Shown here: positions 26,062-35,181 of the stretch, piece by piece
How the letters are laid out: each line of letters opens with the position of its first letter
Position numbering within the stretch: the stretch's first letter is position 1
Origin: Patescibacteria group bacterium
Lineage (GTDB): Bacteria; Patescibacteriota; CPR2; UBA1875; JAMCYV01
DNA length: 35,181 nt
Reading direction: 5' to 3'
NCBI GenBank assembly: GCA_023473595.1
Contig: JAMCYV010000029.1
Span: forward strand, 1 to 35,181
Notes under the pieces: generated by a model
Database searches by the model: none
The model's input: the letters and a program-made list of their open reading frames with translations, nothing else
What the model was told of the DNA's origin: nothing
Translations under genes and position numbers: made by a program

Positions 26062-26876
26062 TGTTAAGCATTATTTCAGAATTTATAAATTGGATTGGGC
26101 TTCATGGGACGAGTATAATTCGAATCCTTTTTTTGGCGCTTTTTTACTATATCATCTTTGAGATTCTCGTTTGGCGGATTTGCAAAATGATTGAGAAGAG
26201 CGTTACTCGGAAGAAAGAAAAAGAGATTGCCGAGCAAAGGGCGGAGACTATTAAAAGCGCTCTTATTAAAGTAGGCAGCATTGTCTTTTTTATCGGGATT
26301 TTTATTTCAATTTTGGCTGAATCAGGACTGAATGTCCTTCCTTTCCTAGCTACTTTCGGTGCTGTTGGAGTTATAGTCGGTTTTGGTTTGCAGAGCGTTG
26401 TAAAAGACATTGTTAATGGAGCCCTCATCATAGGTGAGGGACAATATTCCAAAGGGGACATTATTGAAATAGAGGGCAAAAAGGGAACTGTCGAAAAAGT
26501 AAGCCTAAGAAGGACAGTTTTGAGGGATCTTGATGGCACAGCTCACCATATCCCCAACTCCTTGGTAGGAATAGTCAGCAACATGTCGCAAGATTGGGCG
26601 GGGATTAATTTAGATGTAAAAATTAAATCAAGTGAGGATATTGACAAAGCGATAAATATCCTAAATACTGTAGGCGAAGAGGTATATTCCAATAAATTAT
26701 ATAAGCCTTTGATGCTTGATGTCCCGAAGGTTTTAGGGGTAAACGAACTTGACGAAAGCGGTATTACCATCAAAATGATTGGTAAAACCAAACACCTTAA
26801 GAAATGGGATGTCAAAAAAGAGCTCTTGAAGAGAATTAAACTAACATTTGATAGAGAAAATATTAAAATGGCCTAA
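26061..26876 (+). CDS. MscS family small-conductance mechanosensitive channel
   Basis: ATFGAVGVIVGFGLQSVVKDIVNGALIIGEGQYSKGDIIEI, VEKVSLRRTVLRDLDGTAHHIPNSLV. Confidence 0.93.
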   Translation: MLSIISEFINWIGLHGTSIIRILFLALFYYIIFEILVWRICKMIEKSVTRKKEKEIAEQRAETIKSALIKVGSIVFFIGIFISILAESGLNVLPFLATFGAVGVIVGFGLQSVVKDIVNGALIIGEGQYSKGDIIEIEGKKGTVEKVSLRRTVLRDLDGTAHHIPNSLVGIVSNMSQDWAGINLDVKIKSSEDIDKAINILNTVGEEVYSNKLYKPLMLDVPKVLGVNELDESGITIKMIGKTKHLKKWDVKKELLKRIKLTFDRENIKMA

Positions 26877-26886
26877 AAGGAGGAAT

Positions 26887-27627
26887 ATGGGCAAAAAAAT
26901 TAAAATAATAACAGGAACAACACTTGCGGCATTAACCTTAGGTACTGCTTGTGTTTTCGCTCAAACAGCGCCTAAAATTCAAGGAGAACTTCAGAACTTA
27001 AGGCAACAAATCCAGGCGGATTTGGGAGAAGCTAAAAACGAAAGAAGTCAGGAGAGAGAAATTAAAAAACAAGCTGCTTTAGACAAAGTAAAACAAGCGA
27101 CTATTAAGGCGATTAACGCCACAATAGAGAAATTAAACAGAATAAAGGCTAGAGTTGCCAACATGACGGTCATCTCTGAAGAGGAAAAGAGCAGCTTATA
27201 TGAGAAAATCAGCGGAAGAATAGAGACGCTAAATGCGAAGATAGAAGAAGTAAATGCTGCTACAACTGTTGAAGAAGTCAAAGCAGTCTTTGCAGGGGGA
27301 CAGAAAGAAATCAGAAATACCGTAGATATTGTAAAAGACATAGTAGCTTCGATCCACAAGACTCACCTTCTTAACATTATTACCAAGCTTGAAACTTTAA
27401 TGGCCACTTTGGAGGGACAGATAAACCAAATCCCTGATGCAGCCAAAAAAGCGACGGCCCAAGGTTACCTAGATGCTGCTAAGGCTGCTATTGCAAACGC
27501 TAAGGTTCAAATTACTGCAGGAAAGCTGAAGGAAGCCAGAGACGCTATAAAAGAAGCGCATTCTAATCTAGTAAAACTAAAAAATATTGAAAAAAATAAA
27601 AAAGAAAGGGAGGATAGCAATGACTAA
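26887..27627 (+). CDS. Secreted helical/coiled-coil hypothetical protein
   Basis: Signal-like MGKKIKIITGTTLAALTLGTACVFAQ; aaggagg SD just before 26887, so the listed upstream start (26848) is unlikely. Confidence 0.7.
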   Translation: MGKKIKIITGTTLAALTLGTACVFAQTAPKIQGELQNLRQQIQADLGEAKNERSQEREIKKQAALDKVKQATIKAINATIEKLNRIKARVANMTVISEEEKSSLYEKISGRIETLNAKIEEVNAATTVEEVKAVFAGGQKEIRNTVDIVKDIVASIHKTHLLNIITKLETLMATLEGQINQIPDAAKKATAQGYLDAAKAAIANAKVQITAGKLKEARDAIKEAHSNLVKLKNIEKNKKEREDSND

Positions 27628-27886
27628 AACTACTAAATATCTTCTTTTGGGTCTGGGTATTACAGTTATTGGCGCTGGGACTATCTTTGGAACAGTTTAT
27701 TATTATTCCCTAAAACCCAAAACTACTACTAATAGTTCTTCTGCGAATGTTGTAGCTACAAAGGATAAAGATGAGCTGGAGCTGGAAAAAGCAGATAAAG
27801 AGTTAGATAATGATTTAGACTTTGATCTCTCTGAATTAGACACTATTTATAGCGAGCTTAACCAAATAAATCTGACAGGCATTTAG
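27620..27886 (+). CDS. Small single-TM hypothetical protein with acidic tail
   Basis: MTKTTKYLLLGLGITVIGAGTIFGTVYYY; SD aaagggagg upstream of 27620. Confidence 0.6.
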   Translation: MTKTTKYLLLGLGITVIGAGTIFGTVYYYSLKPKTTTNSSSANVVATKDKDELELEKADKELDNDLDFDLSELDTIYSELNQINLTGI

Positions 27887-27910
27887 ACCTATTAATTAGT
27901 ATTTTTATAA

Positions 27911-27945
27911 TATAGACTAAAGTCTTTGCTTTGGTCTATATTTTT
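27911..27945 (+). terminator. Rho-independent terminator
   Basis: TATAGACTAAAG-tctttg-CTTTGGTCTATA stem (12 pairs, one G-T) followed by TTTTT. Confidence 0.75.
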
Positions 27946-27948
27946 GAC

Positions 27949-28758
27949 GTGAAAGAAAAAGAGTATCGTAAACCAGAAATTTTAGACATAAATGAAATTT
28001 ATAGCTTTGAAAAGGCGTTGAAAAAGAACGGAATGTTTTTGTCGCTATATCTTCCAAGTGATATGAATAAGGAAGCTAAACACCTTTGGGATTCAATCTA
28101 TTCTAGAGAGAAAAAGAAAATTCAAGAAAGCCAGATCTCAGAAAAAGAAAAAAATGAAGCCTTAAGACTACTTAAGGAAATCAACAATTATCTTAAAAAC
28201 CGCGAGATTGATTACTACAATACACTTGTTCTTTTTTTAAATAATCAGGTCTTTAAGTATATGATTATTCCTGAAATTTTGGAAGCTAGTCTTTTTTTCA
28301 GCAATCGGCCCTTTTTAAGTCCGCTTAAAAAAATTAAAGAAAGCGACAGATTGTCACTAATCATTTGCCTCGATAGGATACAGGCAGAGCTTTTCTCTGT
28401 CAGGTATAATCGCTTTCATCATTATTATGGACGTCTAGAAACAACCGTTCCCCAAAAAATAAGGGGTGGAAGTGAAAGCTGGAAAGGACTTAGAGAGACG
28501 AAGAATTTCTTGCACACGGAAACCCACTTAAATGTACATTTAAAGAAAGTCTCCAGGAAATTATCTCATCTTTTAAAACATAGAGATTTTGAAGAAATTT
28601 ATATCGGTGGGCATGAAGAAATTTTCAAAAAATTTGAAGAAAAGCTGCCGGAAAGCGTTAGACAAAAAATAGCCGGTCGATTTATCGGCGAACCAGATAT
28701 ACTTCTTGCGGTAATAAGAAAGGAGGGATTCTCAAAAATTAAAAAAGGGCTTATTTAG
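27949..28758 (+). CDS. Possible bacterial archaeo-eukaryotic release factor (baeRF)-like protein
   Basis: Listed start (TTG 27931) lies in the terminator stem; GTG at 27949 is more plausible. C-terminal HLNVHLKKVSRKLSHLLKHRDFEEIYIGGHEEIFKKFEEKLPESVRQKIAGRF resembles the eRF1-like domain of baeRFs. Confidence 0.55.
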   Translation: MKEKEYRKPEILDINEIYSFEKALKKNGMFLSLYLPSDMNKEAKHLWDSIYSREKKKIQESQISEKEKNEALRLLKEINNYLKNREIDYYNTLVLFLNNQVFKYMIIPEILEASLFFSNRPFLSPLKKIKESDRLSLIICLDRIQAELFSVRYNRFHHYYGRLETTVPQKIRGGSESWKGLRETKNFLHTETHLNVHLKKVSRKLSHLLKHRDFEEIYIGGHEEIFKKFEEKLPESVRQKIAGRFIGEPDILLAVIRKEGFSKIKKGLI

Positions 28759-29240
28759 ATCTCTCGTAAAACTTCATTTTCCTGTTTTGGCGGAAAAACA
28801 TTAAAATTTTTCTGCTCCCTCGGTCTTATTTCTTCTGGAAATATTCCATTTTCTTGAATATTAGTTGATTCAATATTTCTTAGGCTTAAATAAGTAGAAA
28901 CCGTTAAAGCAAGGATAAAACCCAGGATCACCCAAAGGAAAATGATAAGACGTTTATATTTGGTTTCTGATTTTATTTCATTGTAAAGCGAGGGTGTATA
29001 ATAGCTGGTTGCTGCATTGTAAAAGATTTTTTCACCCGTTAGGTTTAGACTCTTATCATACTCTTCCCTTTTATTTTTTAGAGTATTGTAAGCTTCATTT
29101 AATAAAACCGTTTCTTTATCGGTATCTAATCTGTCGCTTCTGTCCGGATGAATCTCTTTTATTTTTTTAAGATAGGCTTTTCTTATCTCTTTTAAATCGG
29201 CCTCTTGATTTATACCTAAAATATGATAATAGTCTTCCAT
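28755..29240 (-). CDS. J-domain protein with C-terminal TM segment
   Basis: MEDYYHILGINQEADLKEIRKAYLKKIKEIHPDRSD...LLNEAYNTLKNKREEYD; start placed at 29240 rather than 29294. Confidence 0.9.
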   Translation of the reverse strand: MEDYYHILGINQEADLKEIRKAYLKKIKEIHPDRSDRLDTDKETVLLNEAYNTLKNKREEYDKSLNLTGEKIFYNAATSYYTPSLYNEIKSETKYKRLIIFLWVILGFILALTVSTYLSLRNIESTNIQENGIFPEEIRPREQKNFNVFPPKQENEVLREI

Positions 29241-29342
29241 TTCCACCTCAAATAAATCTTTATACTTTATAAGTTTTATAAGCGGTTGTTGCATTGTCAG
29301 TTTTTGCTAAAAAGGCGCCTGAATCGGCGAAGAATTTTGTGA

Positions 29343-29348
29343 TAAAAT
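29343..29348 (+). promoter_or_regulatory. Putative -10 box TAAAAT 7 nt before ATG 29356
   Basis: gaTAAAATgaaagttATG. Confidence 0.35.
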
Positions 29349-29355
29349 GAAAGTT

Positions 29356-31443
29356 ATGGTTTATAGAGGGAAGGTAGAAGGTCATAATTTCAAGGTTTTC
29401 GTTGATAATATAAAGAAAAATCAACTTAAGAAATTTAAAAATTTTTGCAAATTTTTTCTTAAGGTAACCTTTTTTGCGATCGGTTCATGCCTTGTAGCTG
29501 TTTTTTTTGGATCGTATGTTTATTATTTAAAAGTTCGGTCAGATTTTCTTTACGCAAAGCCAAGAATAAATACGACCCAAACGACTTTTTATGACAAGGA
29601 TAATAATGTTATTTATGAAAGTTATGGGACAAAAGAACCGGAATGGGTGGCTCTAAAAGATATCCCTGATACTGTAAAGAAAGCTACGCTTGCAGCTGAA
29701 GATTTAGAATTTTATAATCACGACGCCTACGATTTAAAAGGGATTTTAAGAGCTGTGTATGAAAATTATCAAAAAAGTAGCGAAACAGGTTTAAAGAAAT
29801 TTGCTGTTCTTTTTAGAGAAGATAGCTACAGCCAAGGAGGCAGCACTATTACCCAACAGCTTGTAAAAAACAGATACTTAACCAATGAAAAAAGCTTCGA
29901 TAGAAAAATCAAGGAATTAATTTATGCAAGTGAGCTAGAAAAAAGATACACAAAGGATCAGATCCTGGAAATTTATCTCAATGAGATTTATTATGGCGAG
30001 CAAGCTTTGGGTATTCAGAATGCCGCTAAAATTTATTTTAATAAGAATGCCAAGGATCTTAATCTAGCGGAAGCAAGCATGCTTGCTGGCCTGCCCCAAG
30101 CTCCTACTAAGTTTTCTCCTGTCTCCGGAGATTATTACGAAAGCAAAAAACGGCAAGATTATGTTCTTCAAAGAATGTATTTTGCTAAATTTATTGATTA
30201 TGAAACGGCAAAACTTGCTGCTAATGAGGAGCTTGCAATTTCCGGCAAAAAAAGCTTTGTCAAAAAGTATCCCTTTTTTGTTGATTGGGTAATGTCCGAA
30301 ATCGATAAAGAATATGGCGATGGATATACTGAAAGAAGCGGGCTTAAAGTCTATACAAGCCTTGATCAAAGAGTGCAGGAACTTTCAGAAAAAGCGGTTA
30401 TTATCAATCTAGAAAAATTTAAATATCGAAAAGCTGGGAATGCGGCTGTTGTTGTGATAGATCCTAAGACAAATGAAGTTAGAGCCATAGTTGGCGGTAA
30501 AAATTACGAGGAAAGCAAAGTAAATGTTGCTACTTCATTAAGGCAACCAGGATCTTCGTTTAAGCCAGTAGTTTATATGGCTGGTCTTGAGAACGGCTAT
30601 ACAGCGGCGACAAAATTTACTGACAAGTATGTTAATTTTGGCGGTAATCCGCCATATATACCTAGAAATTATGATGGCAGTTACCATGGAACAGTGACAA
30701 TGAGAAAGGCTTTAGCTTGGTCTTTAAATATTCCGGCTGTTGAGATGCTAAGCCTTCTAGGAATGGATAAAGTCATAGATCTAGGTAATAAGTTAAATCT
30801 TGATCTCGACGAGAAGGCGAAAGAGTGCGGGCTTTCCTTAGCTCTAGGATGTAAAGAAGTAAGACTTTTAGATCTTACAAACGTTTATTCTATTTTTGAT
30901 GATGCTGGGAAAATGGGAGTTCCCACGGGTATAAAAAAAATTATTGCAGCTGATGGAAAAGTAATAGCTGAAAACAAACAGAGGAAAAAGCAGGTTATAA
31001 GCAAAGAAAACGCATATATTATGACAAATATCTTATCAGATGCTATTACAAGAAGAACTATTTTTGGATACGGGAATAAGCTTGAAATAGGGAGATTAGC
31101 AGCTGCCAAAACTGGTACTACCGATAATTTTACCGATTCATGGACCATTGGCTTTACGCCAGAAGTTGTTGTCGGAGTTTGGATGGGAAATAATGACCAT
31201 TCGCCGATGCGGGAGACAAGCGGCATTGAGGGGGCTGCTTATATTTGGAATGAAGTTATTACAGGCACTCTTTTAAACACCCCTTCTTCAGATTTTCAAA
31301 AACCGGACGGTGTAATTGAAGTCAAAGTAAATCCCTACAACAGTCTTCCTGTCAAAGAAGGGAGCTGGGGGATAGCCGAATTTTTTAAAGAAGGGACAAT
31401 TCCCAAAGATAAAGAAGACCTTTCTTACCTTAAAAGGTTTTGA
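29356..31443 (+). CDS. Penicillin-binding protein 1A-type transglycosylase/transpeptidase
   Basis: [115 protein letters not shown]-like. Start 29356 preferred over 29347. Confidence 0.95.
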   Translation: [695 protein letters not shown]

Positions 31444-31501
31444 ACTTAAGTATTTACACTAATTTTTAGAATTGTTAGAATATTAAAAAAGGATTATTAA
31501 A

Positions 31502-31918
31502 ATGGCAAAAATAAAAATTTTAATAGCTGAAGACGATGTTTCATTAGCCAAGCTTTATGACAAAAAGTTTGAAGGCAAAGGCTATGAAGTAATCTTAGCC
31601 GGTAATGGTAAAGAAGCAATAGATAGAGCAAAAAAGGAAGAACCGGATGTAATTCTTTTGGATGTTATGATGCCGGTTATGAATGGGTTTGAGGCTTTAA
31701 AATCCTTAAAGGACTTTGAGGAGACTAAAAACATACCGGTGGTTATTCTTTCAAACTACGGAGAACTTCCTAATATCACTCAAGGCTTCAATGAAGGAGC
31801 AGCAGATTATCTTATTAAGGTTGAGCAGACGCCTGAAGATGTTGTCGAAACTGTTGAAAAAGTCTTAAAAGATAAAAGGCCGATAATCAGCGAAGCTTTC
31901 CAAGAATCCGAACTTTAG
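31502..31918 (+). CDS. CheY-like response regulator (receiver domain only)
   Basis: ILIAEDDVSLAKLYDKKF, VILLDVMMPVMNGFEAL, VVILSNYG, ADYLIK. Confidence 0.95.
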   Translation: MAKIKILIAEDDVSLAKLYDKKFEGKGYEVILAGNGKEAIDRAKKEEPDVILLDVMMPVMNGFEALKSLKDFEETKNIPVVILSNYGELPNITQGFNEGAADYLIKVEQTPEDVVETVEKVLKDKRPIISEAFQESEL

Positions 31919-31992
31919 CCTCTAAGACGACTGCTTATGCTTGCAAAATGGGCGGTCTTTTTGTATATTCTTAAGGTTAAGAGTGAGATTTT

Positions 31993-33585
31993 GTGGATAA
32001 ACTAAAAAATGGTATGAACAATCAAAAAGAATTAAGAGAGCTTCTTAAAACTGCTCGTATTATTTGTTCTTCTCTTGATTTGAATAAGACTTTAGAAATA
32101 GCTATAAAAAGTCTTTGTAAGATAACAGGCTGCCAGTATGGCAGCATATATTTGATAGATGAACAGGATCCAGAGTTTATGGTCCTTGCCACTTCGTGTA
32201 ATTTTAAAAAACCAACGCTTAGATATCAAATAAAAGATCTTTATTTTGCAAGTAAGATTTTCAAGACTAAAAAGCCAATTGAGATTACAAATCTAAGCGT
32301 TTCGAAGCTTCGGGATAAATTTACTGCCGAATCAAAACATTTTTTTAAAGAATTAGGTATTAATTATTTTATTTATCTTCCCATCGTGCGGGATAAAAGA
32401 AGCATTGGGCTGGTTAATCTTTATAGGAAAGAAAATATGCCCGGGAAAAAAATCGATTTGGACAATATTATGCTTCTTATAGAACAATTAGCGATAGCAA
32501 TCGAAAATGCAAAAACTCATCGCGACCTCAAAAATGAAAAAATCAGGTGGAAGACGCTTTTCGAAGAAAATAGGGGGATTGCCATTATTGATAGAAATCA
32601 TAAAATTATCGATGCAAATAAAACTTTTAAAAATTTTTTAGACGAGAAAGATGTTACTAATAGAAAAATTATCGATTTTATTCCTGGAGATGAGGAAAAA
32701 ATCCAGTTTACTAAAGAGCTTGATAGAAACTTTTCAGAAAAGAGAACAATCGGGTTTGAACTTCCAATCGAAACAAAGCATAGTATAGTCTGGGTAAGAA
32801 TCAGAGTAAGGTATATTGATTTAGATGGTTCGAAAGTTGCAGTTTTGACTTTTAAGGATTATACGGAACAAAAAGAGCTGGAGAGCGGAAAAAATGAATT
32901 TGTCTATATTGTCTCGCACGAACTTAGAAGTCCGCTTACTGCGATGATTGGATTTTTAGGGCTCTTGAAACGAGACGAAATCGGGCCTTTAAATGAAAAA
33001 CAAAAATTTTTCTTAAAAAGAGCTTCCGAAAGTACCATGAGAATGATAAACCTAGTTGAAAATATTTTGGACGTCAATAGAATTGATACGGGCAGAATCA
33101 ATTTAAATCTTTCTCCTATTGATTTAAGGATTGTCTTTGACCAAGTAAAAAGGGATTTGAAGCAGTCTTCAAATGCAAAAAATCTAGAAATAAAGACTAG
33201 AGGCGTGAAATCTATTTATATTATGGGGGATAAAGATAGGATGTATCAGATTTTTTATAACCTTTTGGATAATGCTATCAAGTACTCCCTTCCCAATGGG
33301 ATCATTGAAGCAGAGTTTAAGACAGGTGATGGCAAGGGAATAGTTTCTGTGAGCGACAATGGCGCTGGGATCCCGCCAGTAGAACAAAAAAAATTATTTA
33401 CCAAATTTGCTAAAATAAATAGTACTCTAGAAATATTTTCGAGCGGAACTGGTCTCGGTTTATATATCGTAAAAAATTTAGTTTTAGCCCACAATGGAAG
33501 GATCTGGCTTCAAAGTAGAAAGAATAAAGGGACAAGTTTCTTCGTTGAATTTCCAATAGCAAAACAATTATCATTAATAAAATAG
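31993..33585 (+). CDS. Sensor histidine kinase with GAF and PAS domains
   Basis: GAF-like N-terminus, PAS-like middle, H-box YIVSHELRSPLTAMIGFL, N-box YNLLDNAIKYS, G-boxes VSDNGAGIP and GTGLGLYIVKNLV; GTG start. Confidence 0.94.
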   Translation: MDKLKNGMNNQKELRELLKTARIICSSLDLNKTLEIAIKSLCKITGCQYGSIYLIDEQDPEFMVLATSCNFKKPTLRYQIKDLYFASKIFKTKKPIEITNLSVSKLRDKFTAESKHFFKELGINYFIYLPIVRDKRSIGLVNLYRKENMPGKKIDLDNIMLLIEQLAIAIENAKTHRDLKNEKIRWKTLFEENRGIAIIDRNHKIIDANKTFKNFLDEKDVTNRKIIDFIPGDEEKIQFTKELDRNFSEKRTIGFELPIETKHSIVWVRIRVRYIDLDGSKVAVLTFKDYTEQKELESGKNEFVYIVSHELRSPLTAMIGFLGLLKRDEIGPLNEKQKFFLKRASESTMRMINLVENILDVNRIDTGRINLNLSPIDLRIVFDQVKRDLKQSSNAKNLEIKTRGVKSIYIMGDKDRMYQIFYNLLDNAIKYSLPNGIIEAEFKTGDGKGIVSVSDNGAGIPPVEQKKLFTKFAKINSTLEIFSSGTGLGLYIVKNLVLAHNGRIWLQSRKNKGTSFFVEFPIAKQLSLIK

Positions 33586-33592
33586 GAGATAA

Positions 33593-33985
33593 ATGAAAAA
33601 GAAAATATTATTAGTTGAAGATGATTTAATACTTGTTGATCTTTATGAAGCTACTTTGGAAATGGAAGGTTTTCAGGTATTAAAAGCGACTTCGGGCAAA
33701 GAGGGTTTGAAGATCCTAAAAAAAGATACCCCGGATCTCATTCTTCTTGATATTCTAATGCCTGAAATGAATGGTTTTGAGTTTCTAAAAGAGTTAAAAA
33801 AGATTAAAACAGTAAAAAATGTTCCAGTTCTTCTTTTGACAAATCTTGGCGAGAGTAAGCTTGATATAAATAGGGAATTAGCTTTTGCCTTGGGGATTGA
33901 AGGATATCTTATTAAGTCAAAAAATCCTCCTGAACAAGTAGTCTCTAGAATTAAAAATGTCTTAGAAACTGTAGGCAGCCTTTGA
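33593..33985 (+). CDS. CheY-like response regulator (receiver domain only)
   Basis: ILLVEDDLILVDLYEATLEMEGF, LILLDILMPEMNGFEFL, VLLLTNLGE, GYLIKSK. Confidence 0.95.
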   Translation: MKKKILLVEDDLILVDLYEATLEMEGFQVLKATSGKEGLKILKKDTPDLILLDILMPEMNGFEFLKELKKIKTVKNVPVLLLTNLGESKLDINRELAFALGIEGYLIKSKNPPEQVVSRIKNVLETVGSL

Positions 33986-34002
33986 ATAATTAATGTGTTC
34001 AA

Positions 34003-34770
34003 GTGAGATCTTATAAATTAACTGGAGTTGTTTTAAAAAATAAGGACTTAGGTGAAGTCGACGGAATAGTAACTCTTTTTACCAAAGAAATTGGAAAAAT
34101 CAGTTTGAAAGCTAAAGGGGTGCGTAAAATAAAAAGCAAGCTTTCAGGACATTTGATGCCGCTAAATATTACATTTATCCAAGCTGTTCAGGGAAAGGGC
34201 AGCTTGGATACGATTACTGGTGCAGTTTCAAAAGAGCACTTTTCAAGTTTAAAAGGAGATCTAAAATTTTTATCTTTTGCCTATTTTTTCCTGGAGATAA
34301 TCGATAAATTAACATTTGAAAAAGAACCTAGTGAAAAAATCTACGATCTTTTGATAAAAGGGCTTCAGCTTCTAGATTCAAAAAATATCGAAAAACCGGA
34401 AATTTTGAAAACAGCTTTCTCGTACAATTTGATTAAAATCCTTGGCCATAAGCCTAAAATAGATTCCTGCGTAAAATGTTCAATCCCATTTAATTTAGAA
34501 AGCAAAAAGATAGGTTTCGATCTTAATTTGGGTGGCGCTGTTTGTAAGAGCTGCAATGAGTTAAATAATAAAGACACATTGCCCGTTTCATTTGATTCAC
34601 TGAAAGTTATTAATGCCTTTGATAAGTGCGATTTAAAGGACATTTCGAGGCTTATTATGAAAGAAAAGTACTTCAGAGAAGCATTAAAAATTATAAATAG
34701 CTTTAATTATTATATTTTTGAAAAAGACTACAAGTCGGAAAATCTTATAGAGATAATTAAAACCTTTTAA
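34003..34770 (+). CDS. recO: DNA repair protein RecO
   Basis: MRSYKLTGVVLKNKDLGEVDGIVTLFTKEIGKISLKAKGVRKIKSKLSGHLMP, plus a CVKCSIP...GGAVCKSC zinc module; GTG start. Confidence 0.92.
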   Translation: MRSYKLTGVVLKNKDLGEVDGIVTLFTKEIGKISLKAKGVRKIKSKLSGHLMPLNITFIQAVQGKGSLDTITGAVSKEHFSSLKGDLKFLSFAYFFLEIIDKLTFEKEPSEKIYDLLIKGLQLLDSKNIEKPEILKTAFSYNLIKILGHKPKIDSCVKCSIPFNLESKKIGFDLNLGGAVCKSCNELNNKDTLPVSFDSLKVINAFDKCDLKDISRLIMKEKYFREALKIINSFNYYIFEKDYKSENLIEIIKTF

Positions 34771-34801
34771 GCTTCATATTTAAATTAATTAAATATTGGG
34801 G

Positions 34802-34807
34802 TAGAAT
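34802..34807 (+). promoter_or_regulatory. Putative -10 box TAGAAT 6 nt before the ORF at 34814
   Basis: gggTAGAATgaaaaaATG. Confidence 0.4.
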
Positions 34808-34813
34808 GAAAAA

Positions 34814-35122
34814 ATGCAAAAGAGACCCTTATTATCTTGGAAATTAAACGATTATTTAAAAAACGAGATTGATCCTCCTGAAATTCTAATAAAAAATCCG
34901 GCAGAAACTGAAGGCGAACTTATGTCAGAAGATGAAATTAAAATTTGGTTTTCCGATAATGTGTCTACCCTTTTGACCCTAAAAGGAGTTGATGATAAGC
35001 TTTATAAAGAGCTTTTAGAGCTTTTAGAGCTTTTAGAGCTTTTTAGGACAAATCTTCATTATTTAGAAAAAATCGGCCTTATAGAAAAAGAAATAATTAA
35101 AGATTTCGAAAAAACCCTATGA
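34814..35122 (+). CDS. Hypothetical 102-aa protein
   Basis: ORF overlapping the glyS start by ATGA; contains LLE tandem repeat. Confidence 0.6.
   Translation: MQKRPLLSWKLNDYLKNEIDPPEILIKNPAETEGELMSEDEIKIWFSDNVSTLLTLKGVDDKLYKELLELLELLELFRTNLHYLEKIGLIEKEIIKDFEKTL
35008..35043 (+). repeat. Four perfect tandem copies of 9-bp AGAGCTTTT
   Basis: agagcttttagagcttttagagcttttagagctttt, encoding ELLELLELLEL. Confidence 0.95.
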
Positions 35123-35181
35123 AAACGGAAGTAACAATGGAAAAAATCGTAAATCTCTGCAAAAGGAGAGGATTTGTCTTT
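35119..35181 (+). CDS. glyS: Glycyl-tRNA synthetase, N-terminus (partial at window edge)
   Basis: MKTEVTMEKIVNLCKRRGFVF resembles the conserved N-terminus of bacterial GlyRS (alpha2 type). Confidence 0.75.
   Translation, partial: MKTEVTMEKIVNLCKRRGFVF

Noticed and set aside
30064-30369. Minus-strand ORF antisense to the PBP, and similar short antisense ORFs at 877, 2987, 5092, 7264, 10240, 12551, 26147, 27048, 30885, 33255, 33673 and 34365
   Set aside because: Each lies opposite a confidently identified gene and has no recognisable domain or SD.
31920-31966. Terminator after the first response regulator
   Set aside because: Only AAGAC/GTCTT pairs reliably before the T-run; too weak to call.

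Overview
The window is a compact, low-GC bacterial chromosome segment. The gene set, the GT39/GtrA cluster and the two-TM pilin-like protein suggest a Patescibacteria/CPR-type genome (inference only). Housekeeping genes present: tgt, dnaX, dnaB, ybaB/ebfC, recR, cysS, a glycerate 2-kinase, a pyrimidine operon (pyrK-D-F-C-orf-B-E), a PBP1A, a GAF/PAS histidine kinase with two CheY-like regulators, recO, the start of glyS, and one tRNA-Gln(UUG). The accessory layer is more interesting. (1) A family of imperfect palindromes (GTCATYCYGA...GAGGAATCT|AGATCCCTCG...CGGGATGAC) is concentrated in the pyr operon. One copy is split at its symmetry axis by a 95-aa GIY-YIG nuclease ORF, so the repeat supplies the ORF's Shine-Dalgarno and overlaps its stop codon. 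A 27-bp perfect inverted repeat brackets the whole unit. Another copy lies in frame inside pyrC. (2) A 43-bp perfect inverted repeat flanks the 3' part of a hypothetical gene, and inverting the segment would keep the reading frame open. (3) A four-helix-bundle (S23/IVP-like) ORF with imperfect inverted-repeat flanks separates ybaB from recR. (4) Two copies of a 36-bp palindrome flank an ABC exporter. (5) Similar AT-rich repeat plus hairpin units lie at both edges of the dnaB/glycosyltransferase block that separates dnaX from ybaB. (6) Several start codons lie 6-7 nt after a -10 box, suggesting leaderless transcription. All calls are by eye; no database search was run.
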